The position numbers and the translations under genes are program-made. Under the pieces are notes generated by a model. The model was not told where the DNA came from. It saw nothing but the letters and a program-made list of their open reading frames with translations, and did not search any database. Positions 44,185 to 51,656 of a DNA stretch of 64,000 bases are shown here, piece by piece (position 1 is the first letter of the stretch; each line of letters begins with the position of its first letter). The stretch comes from SAR202 cluster bacterium bin90 (GTDB lineage Bacteria > Chloroflexota > Dehalococcoidia > Lucifugimonadales > JADFKI01). The stretch is from positions 40,050-104,049 of the forward strand of contig MPND01000007.1 in the NCBI GenBank assembly GCA_002238855.1, in the 5' to 3' direction.

Positions 44185-45573
44185 GTGTACGTTGACCGCC
44201 TGCCACCCCAAGACGCCAGCGCCGAAGAATCTGTCATCGGCTCAATCTTGATCGATGGCGAGTCTCTGAGCCGCATCACCTCGTTCCTGCGTCCGCAGGA
44301 CTTCTACGGCGAAAAGAACCGCTGGTGCTTCGAGGCGTTTCTCTCCCTGTTCGAGCGCGGTGACGCCATCAATCAGGTCACGGTCGCGCACGAGTTGAAC
44401 CTGCGGAACAGGCTTGAAGAACTCGGCGGCAGCGCGTATCTGAGCCATCTCGTGATGGTCGTACCCACTTCGGTCCACATCGAATACTACGCCCGCATCG
44501 TTCAGCGCACATCGATTATGCGCCAGCTCATAGATGTGGGCGGGCGCATCGCCGAGATAGGCTACCACGAGAGCGACGCGGATACCGACAGGGCACTCGC
44601 CACCGCCGAAGATATGCTCTTCCGCATCCGCGCAGGGCGTGGCTCCGGCGACTTCGTTCACATCCGCGAGGTGCTGGACACCTACATGGAGGAGAGCGCC
44701 GCACTTCACGGCCCGGATGCCGCGCACATCTCACCCGTGCCTACCGGCTTTCCCGGCCTCGACAACCTGCTCGGCAACGGCATGCAGCGCTCAGACATGA
44801 TTGTCGTGGCGGCGCGGCCAAGCCTTGGCAAGAGCACACTCGCGTTCAACATCGCGCGCGCCGCCGCCGACAGCGGCAACCGTGTGGGTGTATTCAGTCT
44901 TGAAATGAGCCGCGACCAGATTGGAATGCGGCTGTTGGCAAGCGAAGCAAATGTTGACAGCTACCGCATCCGAATCGGTCTGCTGAGCAACGACGAGGAA
45001 TCGCGCCTGCTCGACGCCATCGGCGTGCTATCCGACCTGCCCATCTACATCGACGACACCCCGATTCAGACCATCGTGGACATGCGCGGCAAGGCGCGCC
45101 GCCTTCAGTCCGAGCGCGGGCTGGACCTGGTCATCGTTGACTACCTCCAGCTAATCGGTGGCAGCGGACGCATCGACAACCGCGCGCAGGAAATGGGCGA
45201 AATCTCCCGCTCCATCAAGGGTATGGCGCGCGACCTGGACATTCCGGTGATCGCCTGCTCCCAGCTCAGCCGCGCCATTGAGCAGCGTCCCAATCACCGC
45301 CCGCTCCTGTCCGACCTGCGCGAAAGCGGCAGCATCGAGCAGGACGCGGATGTAGTCGCTTTCATCCACCGCGAGGATGTATATGTCAGCCGCGAGGACT
45401 GGGAGAAGCGCAACCCGACCGAGCCATACCCGCAAAATATCGCGGAGATAATATTTGCAAAACACCGCAACGGCCCCATCGGAACCGTGCCACTATATTT
45501 CCGCAACGACCTCGTGCGCTTCGAGAGCCTGGAAACCACGCCCTCTATGGAATATGCGACAAGTGAAGTCTAA
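44185..45573 (+). CDS. dnaB: Replicative DNA helicase DnaB
   Basis: A hexameric helicase of 462 residues. The N-terminal domain starts PPQDASAEESVIGSILIDG. The RecA-like domain has the Walker A VAARPSLGKSTLAFN, DLVIVDYLQLI as Walker B and ACSQLSRAIEQRP. The start is GTG, with GGGAG upstream. It is followed within seven bases by a DnaD-like gene and then the DnaC-like loader, forming a replication-initiation block. Confidence 0.96.
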   Translation: MYVDRLPPQDASAEESVIGSILIDGESLSRITSFLRPQDFYGEKNRWCFEAFLSLFERGDAINQVTVAHELNLRNRLEELGGSAYLSHLVMVVPTSVHIEYYARIVQRTSIMRQLIDVGGRIAEIGYHESDADTDRALATAEDMLFRIRAGRGSGDFVHIREVLDTYMEESAALHGPDAAHISPVPTGFPGLDNLLGNGMQRSDMIVVAARPSLGKSTLAFNIARAAADSGNRVGVFSLEMSRDQIGMRLLASEANVDSYRIRIGLLSNDEESRLLDAIGVLSDLPIYIDDTPIQTIVDMRGKARRLQSERGLDLVIVDYLQLIGGSGRIDNRAQEMGEISRSIKGMARDLDIPVIACSQLSRAIEQRPNHRPLLSDLRESGSIEQDADVVAFIHREDVYVSREDWEKRNPTEPYPQNIAEIIFAKHRNGPIGTVPLYFRNDLVRFESLETTPSMEYATSEV

Positions 45574-45579
45574 TTCTCT

Positions 45580-46248
45580 ATGAAGCCTGAAAGTCCATGG
45601 AGCCTGATGTATATGGAGTTTAACGGCTTCCCCGACCGCGTGCGCAGCATTCCTGCGCCGGCTCCGCTGTTCGGCACCCTGCTTGAGCAGATTGACGACC
45701 TCGCCGAGCTCAAGTGCCTGCTGCGCGTTCTATGGCTGCTCCAGCAGAAGAGAGGCTATCCTCGGTTCGTATCGCACAGCGAGGCGCTGGCAGACCGCGC
45801 AATGGCTACCGCGATTGGAGGCAGCGCGCGCGACATCTCCGGTGCGCTGGACGCCTGCGTGCGGCGCGGCACGCTTGCAATGGCAGTCATTGCCGTCAAA
45901 GGAGAGCACACAGGCGAAGAGGAACGCCTCTATGCACTCAACACCGAAAGGGACAGACGCGCACTGGCGCAGACTGCGTCAGACGCCTTTGTCGTGGGAC
46001 ATTCTCAGACGGAACCAATCCCCGAACCCTGGGACGCCACCGTCGAGCGCCCCAACATTTTCGCGCTATACGAATCAAACATCGGCATGCTCAGTCCGAT
46101 GATCGCCGACGAACTGAAAGAAGCGGAGGAGTTCTATCCAATGGATTGGATAGAGGACGCTTTTCGAGAAGCAGCGGCTCACAATGTTCGCAATTGGCGC
46201 TATATCGCCCGCATTCTGGATAACTGGGATGTAAAAGGCAGAGTATAG
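45580..46248 (+). CDS. DnaD-domain primosome protein
   Basis: A 222-residue protein. The C-terminal 60 residues (IFALYESNIGMLSPMIADEL, then WIEDAFREAAAHNVRNWRYI) match the DnaD/DnaB_2 domain that helps load helicase in Gram-positive-type primosomes. The N-terminal part is likely a winged-helix domain (LKCLLRVLWLLQQKRGYPRF). It stands between dnaB and the DnaC-like ATPase gene and ends directly at the GTG that opens the next frame. Confidence 0.85.
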   Translation: MKPESPWSLMYMEFNGFPDRVRSIPAPAPLFGTLLEQIDDLAELKCLLRVLWLLQQKRGYPRFVSHSEALADRAMATAIGGSARDISGALDACVRRGTLAMAVIAVKGEHTGEEERLYALNTERDRRALAQTASDAFVVGHSQTEPIPEPWDATVERPNIFALYESNIGMLSPMIADELKEAEEFYPMDWIEDAFREAAAHNVRNWRYIARILDNWDVKGRV

Positions 46249-46257
46249 GTGAATGCG

Positions 46258-47703
46258 ATGGAAAATCTCGCAGATATTCTACAGAGGTTAAGCGCTACCA
46301 GGCAGGCATCCAACGGCGCATCGCACAGCCCCGGCAGCGCATCTTCCGAACCGCCCCTTGACGAGCGGGAAGAAGATAGCGCCTGCGAGGTGTGCGGCGG
46401 CAGGGGATGGTACACGCCAGATGTCGTCGTGGGTCATACTGACTTCGGTCAGGTGATAACCTGCCACTGTCAGCAGCAGCGCCTCTCTGAAGAGCGTCTC
46501 GGGAGACTGCTACGATACAGCAACCTCGGTCATCTGGCTCGCTTCACATTCGACACCGTCAACCCCGAAGGGATCGCCGAGGACACGGAAAGCCGTGCCC
46601 TGTTCGCCGAAGCCTGCCACGCCGCAGCAGAGTACGCCGAGAATCCCAACGGATGGCTCGTGCTGGTCGGTCCCAACGGAAGCGGCAAGACGCACTTGGC
46701 CGCCGCGATTGCCAACCATCGCATCAAGTCGGAGCAGGTCGTCTTCTTCATGCATGTGCCGGATCTGCTCGATGACCTGCGCGCTGCTTACGCGCCCAGC
46801 AGTGAAGTTACATATAGTGACTTGTACGCTCAGGTCGTGGAAGCTCCACTGCTCATCCTAGACAGCTTGGGCGCGCATAGCTCCACTCCTTGGGCAGAAG
46901 AAAAGCTGCAGCAGGTTATCAACCACCGTTTCAATGCCGAACTGCCCACTATAGTAACCACTGCGAACGACCTCGTAGAACTTGACCCATATATTCGTAG
47001 CCGGCTTCAAATCGGCCATGTTGTTCAGACTGGCAGTTACATTCGTTCAAAAGCATACGAGGTCGGACGCATATCTTCTGAGATGCTTTCCAGTATGACT
47101 TTGGGTAAATTCCGAACTAAACACCACAGATTCAGCGATGGTAATCAGAGAAAACTTGACGAAGTCGCACGCAAAGTTGGGCAATTTGCTGACAACCCAA
47201 CGGATTGGCTAGTATTGTTTGGCCCCACTGGTGTTGGTAAGACACATCTTGCAGTCGCTATTGCCAGGCAACAATTGGAAAGTGGAAATCAAGTGTTCTT
47301 TGCCTTCGTTCCAGAGTTACTTGACCATCTCAGGGCTACATTCGCACCCGACAGTGTCCTGAAATACGACAGCATTTTCGACGAAGTTAAGAATACACCA
47401 CTGTTGATTTTGGATGACTTTGGACAGGAACTCAGCACGCCTTGGGCAGAGGAGAAACTTTACCAGATTATTGTGCATCGCCATAACAATCGCTTGCCGA
47501 CAGTCATAACCAGTAGGGTGGACTTCTTAAACCCTCCCACTCGTCGCCCTACTCCGAAAGAAAGGCACGAATCACCTGGCAAACGAGATGTGATTATAAT
47601 TCCTAGTCCCATTCTCTCACGAATTCAAGACTCTGCAATTAGCGAGCTTGTAAGAATCGAAGTCGATGATTATCGGAAGAATAGACCCGGGGCAAGTGGA
47701 TAA
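46258..47703 (+). CDS. Tandem DnaC-type helicase loader (two ATPase modules)
   Basis: A 481-residue protein. A zinc site near residues 43-71 (CEVC then CHC) is followed by a DnaC-type ATPase with Walker A GPNGSGKTHLAAAI (about residue 138) and Walker B LLILDSLG. A second complete module, with GPTGVGKTHLAVAI (about 322) and LLILDDFGQELSTPWAEEKL, repeats the first about 184 residues later. In the first module the usual second Asp of Walker B is a serine. GC content, counted by hand on single lines, is 65-67% near 46.56-46.68 kb but 40-47% near 47.1-47.3 kb. ATG 46258 has AGGTGA upstream; GTG 46249 is the alternative. It probably loads DnaB together with the DnaD-like protein. Confidence 0.85.
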   Translation: MENLADILQRLSATRQASNGASHSPGSASSEPPLDEREEDSACEVCGGRGWYTPDVVVGHTDFGQVITCHCQQQRLSEERLGRLLRYSNLGHLARFTFDTVNPEGIAEDTESRALFAEACHAAAEYAENPNGWLVLVGPNGSGKTHLAAAIANHRIKSEQVVFFMHVPDLLDDLRAAYAPSSEVTYSDLYAQVVEAPLLILDSLGAHSSTPWAEEKLQQVINHRFNAELPTIVTTANDLVELDPYIRSRLQIGHVVQTGSYIRSKAYEVGRISSEMLSSMTLGKFRTKHHRFSDGNQRKLDEVARKVGQFADNPTDWLVLFGPTGVGKTHLAVAIARQQLESGNQVFFAFVPELLDHLRATFAPDSVLKYDSIFDEVKNTPLLILDDFGQELSTPWAEEKLYQIIVHRHNNRLPTVITSRVDFLNPPTRRPTPKERHESPGKRDVIIIPSPILSRIQDSAISELVRIEVDDYRKNRPGASG

Positions 47704-47737
47704 CCCTACTGGAAGTTCCCGCTCTGGAGGTCAGCTC

Positions 47738-47962
47738 ATGAGGGCTTTTACATACTCTGAGGCAAGGCAAAACCTAGCCTCACTACTGGAAATCGCCCAG
47801 AGAGACGGTGCCGTAGTAATCCGCCGCAAGGATGGAACATCCTTCGTCCTGCGACCGGAAATCCGAGAAGGCTCCCCACTCGATGTCGAACCTGTAAAGA
47901 TTGACGTTACTACGAACGAGATTGTTCGCATCGTCCGTGAGGGTAGGGAGCAACGTGACTGA
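47738..47962 (+). CDS. Phd/YefM-type antitoxin, apparently orphan
   Basis: A 74-residue protein. MRAFTYSEARQNLASLLEIA and AVVIRRKDGTSFVLRPE follow the Phd/YefM pattern, and the C-terminus (TTNEIVRIVREGREQRD) would be the toxin-binding tail. GGAGG at 47726-47730 is seven bases before the ATG. No toxin gene follows: a 21-codon frame beginning at GTG 47955 overlaps its end and runs into the start of the HIT gene. The antitoxin may be a remnant or act on a distant partner. Confidence 0.75.
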   Translation: MRAFTYSEARQNLASLLEIAQRDGAVVIRRKDGTSFVLRPEIREGSPLDVEPVKIDVTTNEIVRIVREGREQRD

Positions 47963-48016
47963 AATCTACCTGACGCCAACCGCAAATCCTAGCCAACACC
48001 CCACCGACACACACTC

Positions 48017-48367
48017 ATGACTACTAACCACTGCGTTTTCTGCAACATCGTCGCGCGAGCCGAGCCTGCTACCATTCACTACGAAGACGAGCGCGTCATA
48101 ATCTTCGATAACCAGCTCGACTGGGTGCCCGTGCAGATCCTCGTCGTGCCGGCGGCGCACATGTCGCAATCCGAACTCTGGCGCAGCGGCGACCTGCTGG
48201 CGCACATGGGAGACCTGGCGACCCAGATGGGGGAAAAGCACTGCCCCAACGGCTTCCGCATCCTATCCAACTTCGGACGCGACGGGATGCAAAGCCAGCC
48301 TCACGCCCACCTGCATGTGATCGGCGGCGAGTTCCTGGGGCGCTATCTGCGCCAGGGAATCGGGTAA
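48017..48367 (+). CDS. HIT-domain nucleotide hydrolase
   Basis: A 116-residue histidine-triad protein, likely a purine nucleoside phosphoramidase or dinucleotide hydrolase. CVFCNIVARAEPATIHYEDE is the typical N-terminus, with CxxC suggesting zinc, and QPHAHLHVIGGEFLG is the HIT motif (HAHLH). It is a stand-alone gene with no clear operon partner. Confidence 0.9.
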   Translation: MTTNHCVFCNIVARAEPATIHYEDERVIIFDNQLDWVPVQILVVPAAHMSQSELWRSGDLLAHMGDLATQMGEKHCPNGFRILSNFGRDGMQSQPHAHLHVIGGEFLGRYLRQGIG

Positions 48368-48450
48368 ACGCAACCAATCGGCCCAACACAAGCCCGGATA
48401 ATCGCACGGCGCGCGCCAAAAGATGCGGTCGGATGAGAGGGGATGGTTGG

Positions 48451-48524
48451 TAGCGCATACGGGATTCGAACCCGTGGTCTCCACCTTGAGAGGGTGGTGT
48501 CCTTGGCCGCTAGACGAATGCGCC
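48451..48524 (-). tRNA. tRNA-Glu (CTC)
   Basis: A full cloverleaf on the minus strand. The acceptor stem pairs GGCGCAT with ATGCGCT, the T arm has GGGTTCGAATCCC, and the anticodon stem CCACC/GGTGG encloses the loop CTCTCAA, giving anticodon CTC. It is 26 bases from the tRNA-Gln gene on the same strand, so the two are probably co-transcribed. Confidence 0.92.
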
Positions 48525-48539
48525 ACGCAACGCTCATAC

Positions 48540-48613
48540 TGGCTGGGGATCGAGGATTCGAACCTCGGCTTACAGATCCAGAGTCTGTCGTCCTACCACT
48601 AGACGAATCCCCA
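48540..48613 (-). tRNA. tRNA-Gln (CTG)
   Basis: A cloverleaf on the minus strand starting TGGGGATTCGTCTAG. The acceptor stem TGGGGAT pairs with ATCCCCA, followed by discriminator G and an encoded CCA. The anticodon stem ACAGA/TCTGT encloses CTCTGGA, giving anticodon CTG. The T arm has AGGTTCGAATCCT. It is consistent with a glutaminyl-tRNA synthetase gene in this window. Confidence 0.93.
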
Positions 48614-48749
48614 ACCTGAACCTCAATTTTAGCAGGACGAAAAAATGATAGCAAGGTTGGCACGCTATTCATGCACTAGAAACCTCCCACCCACACGGCT
48701 ACATGCCTCTTGTTTTCAGGTCCACGACCTTCTTAACGATACTTCGTAT

Positions 48750-48767
48750 TGATACTTGCCAGTATCA
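48750..48767. promoter_or_regulatory. Inverted repeat TGATACT-N4-AGTATCA
   Basis: A perfect seven-base inverted repeat with a four-base gap, about 280 bases before the histidine-rich gene. The half-site recurs as GGTATCA around the promoter of that gene, so it may belong to the same regulator. Confidence 0.45.
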
Positions 48768-48932
48768 CCTTGGCACTGGGCTAGACGCAAGCTCCTTATA
48801 GGGCAGTATTCATAAACTCTGGGCTATCCGTCCGTCTTCCTTGGCTCTCCTGCGCGGTATCTCGCACAAAGTACATGTGCCCGCGATCACAATTAGCGAA
48901 ACGGCGTATCATTTTCAAAACACATGCTACAC

Positions 48933-48975
48933 GGTATCAACTATTGTTGACACTCCAAGGTATCACTTATAACAT
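48933..48975 (+). promoter_or_regulatory. Promoter of the His-rich gene with direct repeats
   Basis: TTGACA (48947-48952) is a perfect -35 box. TATAAC at 48968-48973 (15-base spacer) or TAACAT at 48970-48975 (17-base spacer) serves as -10. Two GGTATCA copies 26 bases apart lie just upstream of the -35 box and inside the spacer, the right place for repressor control, perhaps by metal. Confidence 0.55.
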
Positions 48976-49043
48976 CCTTTGGACGGACGATTTTGCCCAC
49001 AATTGATGGGCGTACAACTTTAGCAAGGAGGATGTAATACATT

Positions 49044-49451
49044 ATGGTAGCAGCCCACGACATCCACGAATGTGACGACCACGAGCATCACGCTCACGCT
49101 CACGACATCCACGAGTGCGACGACCACGAGCACCACGGCGACGAGCCCGGCCACGTGCATGACACCCACGAATGCGATGAGCACGAGCATCACGCTCATG
49201 TTCACGACCCGCATGAGTGCGACGACCACGAGCACCACGGTCACAGCCACGCTGACGGTCATGACGCGCACGAATGCGACGATCACGAGCATCACGCTCA
49301 CGTTCACGACGTCCACGAGTGCGACGACCACGAGCACCACGGCGACGAGCCCGGCCACGTGCATGACTCCCACGAATGCGATGAGCACGAGCATCACGCT
49401 CATGTTCACGACCCGCACGAGTGCGACGACCACGAGCACCACGCCCACTAG
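49044..49451 (+). CDS. Histidine-rich repeat protein, putative metal buffer
   Basis: A 135-residue protein made almost entirely of eight repeats with the core HDxHECDxHEHH, alternating 15 and 19 residues long. By count it has 49 histidines (36%) and 8 cysteines, one per repeat, with many Asp and Glu and no aromatic residue. There is no signal peptide or membrane span, so it should be a disordered cytosolic protein that binds many divalent metal ions. Repeats 1-4 and 5-8 are copies at DNA level (204-base offset). AAGGAGG lies 12 bases before the ATG, a long spacing. The CDF exporter gene follows after a terminator. I know no named family for it. Confidence 0.85.
   Translation: MVAAHDIHECDDHEHHAHAHDIHECDDHEHHGDEPGHVHDTHECDEHEHHAHVHDPHECDDHEHHGHSHADGHDAHECDDHEHHAHVHDVHECDDHEHHGDEPGHVHDSHECDEHEHHAHVHDPHECDDHEHHAH
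49117..49444 (+). repeat. Duplicated 204-base unit inside the His-rich gene
   Basis: The sequence from 49117 recurs from 49321 with only about two differences over roughly 120 bases. The offset of 204 bases is exactly two 34-residue (15+19) units, so the gene grew by stepwise in-frame duplication. Confidence 0.85.
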
Positions 49452-49795
49452 GAAACGGCTCCCACACCTGGTTCAACCCAGAATCAATCACGACTGTGGC
49501 AAAGTCTTAATCTGAGCATCTGCACCCGGTTCGAACCATCACTCTAGGATGGTGCCGGGTGCTTTTGCCGTAACGCGCCTCATCTCCTTGCAGTTGGACA
49601 TTGACTGTGAGAAGGCTCCCCGGCGCGCCCCTTGACTTTGTCCTGCTTGATAATTCGTGATATATTCCGTGCGTCTTACTATATTCTTGAGCTAAATTGA
49701 GACTGACCAGACCATTGTGCGCTGCTGAATCAGCGCTATCCACCATTTCATTAGTCCGCTACGGCTACACTAATTGAAAGGCTTGGAGCACCTAT
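49452..49795. other. Gene-free region between His-rich protein and CDF genes
   Basis: It contains the terminator at 49522-49567 and an AT-rich stretch near 49647-49690 with several TATATT-like boxes that could form the CDF promoter; no pair with good spacing stands out. No coding frame is supported. No GTATCA repeat is seen here. Confidence 0.5.
49522..49567 (+). terminator. Rho-independent terminator after the His-rich gene
   Basis: A two-part stem: GCACCCGG with CCGGGTGC outside and ACCATC with GGATGGT inside, followed by TTTT. It separates the histidine-rich gene from the CDF gene, so the two are likely separate transcripts. Confidence 0.8.
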
Positions 49796-51046
49796 ATGAC
49801 GACATCCAGCCATCGACCTGGCGATCACGACGATCATGGCCATGACGACCACGAGGGGCATGACCACAGCGCCCACGACGATCACGGCCATGACGACCAC
49901 GAGGGGCATGACCACAGCGCCCACGACGATCATGACCATGACGACCACGAGGGACACGACCACAGCGCCCACGACGATCACGGCCATGACGACCACGAGG
50001 GACACGACCACGGTGCCCACGACGATCACGGGCATGATGACCACGGACATGGCGACCATGACGATCATGGGCATGCCGGCCACGATCACAGCGGCCACAG
50101 CCACGACTTCCGAGAGGCAAGCCGCCGCAGCCTGCTCATAGCCCTCGCGCTCATAACGACCTATATGGTCGCCGAAGTGATTGGAGGCTTGCTCTCAGGC
50201 AGCCTCGCTCTCCTCGCCGACGCCGGGCACATGCTCACGGACGCCGCGGCAATCGTTATGGCGCTCATTGCAATCTGGATCGCTCAGAGGCCAGCATCCG
50301 TCGAGCGCACTTTCGGCTACCACCGCACCGAAATCCTGGCAGCGCTTGCCAACACCTTCTCGCTATGGATAATCGCCGGCTGGATTATCTTTGAAGCCTA
50401 CCACCGCGCTTTCGTTGAGGTGCCGAGTATCGACGGCTGGCCCGTACTGATAGTTGGCTTTGGCGGGCTACTGATCAACATCGCAGCCGCCTGGATACTT
50501 CACGCTTCGTCCGAACACAGCGTAAACGTCGAAGGCGCGCTGCAACATGTGATTGCCGACATGCTGGGTTCTGTCGCTGTCGTTATCTCGGCGATACTCA
50601 TCCTCACACTCGAGGATAATCTCGGGAGCAGGATATTCATCGTTGACCCGATTCTCAGCGTTATCATCGCTCTGCTTATCCTATGGAACACCCGCCATCT
50701 GATTGTCAGAATCACCAACGTGCTGCTTGAGGGAGCGCCGGAGCACATAGACGTGTTCGAACTGTGCTACCAGATCGAGGAAGTCGAAGGCGTAACCCTC
50801 ATCCACGACGTTCATGTCTGGACGATCAACCAGGGCAACGAAGCGTTCACGGCCCACGTCCTGATGGACCCCTCGTACCATGAGGAGAACCAGGGTTCAC
50901 TCGAGGAGATCAAGCGGATCGTTCACAGTCACGGCATCGGACACGCAACCATACAGTTGGAGCGGTCTGTGGCAGCCTGTCGGAAGGAAGAGTTCCACCA
51001 CGTCGGCCACCTTGAATTCGAGAGCCAGGCTGCACGAAGAGCCTGA
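49796..51046 (+). CDS. Cation diffusion facilitator with His-repeat N-terminus
   Basis: A 416-residue proton-coupled exporter for Zn2+ or similar metals. Residues 11-74 are four 16-residue repeats of the type HDDHGHDDHEGHDHSA, and His-rich sequence continues to about 104. Six membrane spans follow. The transport site is H145-x3-D149 in DAGHMLTDAAA and H251-x3-D255 in HVIADMLGS, the HD-HD set of zinc-type members (ZitB/ZnT). The cytosolic C-terminal domain contains LIHDVHVWTINQG. The long N-terminal array may sense or load metal. It lies downstream of the His-rich buffer gene. Confidence 0.93.
   Translation: MTTSSHRPGDHDDHGHDDHEGHDHSAHDDHGHDDHEGHDHSAHDDHDHDDHEGHDHSAHDDHGHDDHEGHDHGAHDDHGHDDHGHGDHDDHGHAGHDHSGHSHDFREASRRSLLIALALITTYMVAEVIGGLLSGSLALLADAGHMLTDAAAIVMALIAIWIAQRPASVERTFGYHRTEILAALANTFSLWIIAGWIIFEAYHRAFVEVPSIDGWPVLIVGFGGLLINIAAAWILHASSEHSVNVEGALQHVIADMLGSVAVVISAILILTLEDNLGSRIFIVDPILSVIIALLILWNTRHLIVRITNVLLEGAPEHIDVFELCYQIEEVEGVTLIHDVHVWTINQGNEAFTAHVLMDPSYHEENQGSLEEIKRIVHSHGIGHATIQLERSVAACRKEEFHHVGHLEFESQAARRA
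49826..50017 (+). repeat. Four tandem 48-base repeats in the CDF gene
   Basis: Each 48-base unit encodes 16 residues (HDDHxHDDHEGHDHxA). Units differ by a few bases only, so the copy number is likely to vary by slippage without shifting the frame. Confidence 0.8.
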
Positions 51047-51089
51047 TATTGCGTTAGATTCTGACCGCCGAATCCCCGCTACAGCAACA

Positions 51090-51122
51090 GAAAGAGGGCA
51101 GGAATGTATCCTGCCCTCTTTC
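51090..51122. terminator. Bidirectional terminator between CDF and ribH
   Basis: A perfect 14-base-pair stem GAAAGAGGGCAGGA / TCCTGCCCTCTTTC with a five-base loop, flanked by A-rich and T-rich sequence. It serves the two convergent genes. Confidence 0.9.
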
Positions 51123-51182
51123 ATTTCCCTAAAAGCTCCGAGAGGATGCGCCTTACGATAAGCCACATCAGTTCTCGACGGT

Positions 51183-51656
51183 CTATTGCGTATCCAGCGC
51201 GCGCATCAGGTTCGCCATCTCTATCGCCGCAAGCCCCGCTCCATAGCCGTTGTTGCCCTGCTTGCCGCCCGCGCGGTTGATCGCCTGCTCAAGCGTGTCC
51301 GTCGTCAGCACGCCGAATATCACCGGCACTCCGCTACTCAACCCCGCATTGGCAATCCCCTTCGCCGCCTCGCCCGCAACATGCTCGTAGTGGTCGGTTT
51401 CGCCGCGTATCACTGCTCCCAGGCATATTACCGCGTCATGCCGTCCGGACTCCACTAGCTTCTTGGCAACCAGCGGCAGCTCGAATGATCCGGGCACTGA
51501 CACCACGCTAACATCGTCATCGCGTACGCCGTGCCGCGCGAGCGCCGCACGCGCCCCATCCCGCAACTTCGATGTGATGAAGTCGTTGAATGTCGCAACC
51601 ACTATCGCGATACGGAGCCCTTCGCCGTCTATACCGCCCTGCAATTCCACGCTCAT
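51183..51656 (-). CDS. ribH: Lumazine synthase (riboflavin synthase beta chain)
   Basis: Joins the ribityl pyrimidine with dihydroxybutanone phosphate to give lumazine. It has 157 residues. RIAIVVATFNDFITSKL, VVSVPGSFELPLVAKKL and VICLGAVIRGETDHYEHV are the active-site segments, with the catalytic His in DHYEHV. GNNGYGAGLAAIEMANL ends the core. It overlaps the end of ribBA by four bases. Confidence 0.96.
   Translation of the reverse strand: MSVELQGGIDGEGLRIAIVVATFNDFITSKLRDGARAALARHGVRDDDVSVVSVPGSFELPLVAKKLVESGRHDAVICLGAVIRGETDHYEHVAGEAAKGIANAGLSSGVPVIFGVLTTDTLEQAINRAGGKQGNNGYGAGLAAIEMANLMRALDTQ

Larger units (their letters stand above)
48614..49043. other. Gene-free region upstream of the His-rich protein
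   Basis: No coding frame is supported. The stretch holds repeated GTATCA-type sequences: an inverted pair TGATACT-N4-AGTATCA (48750-48767), GTATCATT near 48906, and GGTATCA at 48933-48939 and 48959-48965, the last two flanking a promoter -35 box. A small hairpin GCCCA/TGGGC lies at 48995-49011. AAGGAGG at 49025-49031 is the likely ribosome-binding site of the next gene. Confidence 0.6.

Noticed and set aside
49042..49491. Minus-strand frames opposite the His-rich gene, one rich in Arg/Gly and one in Val/Met
   Set aside because: Repetition of the DNA repeats creates open frames on all strands; only the plus-strand frame has AAGGAGG and a promoter upstream and a terminator downstream.
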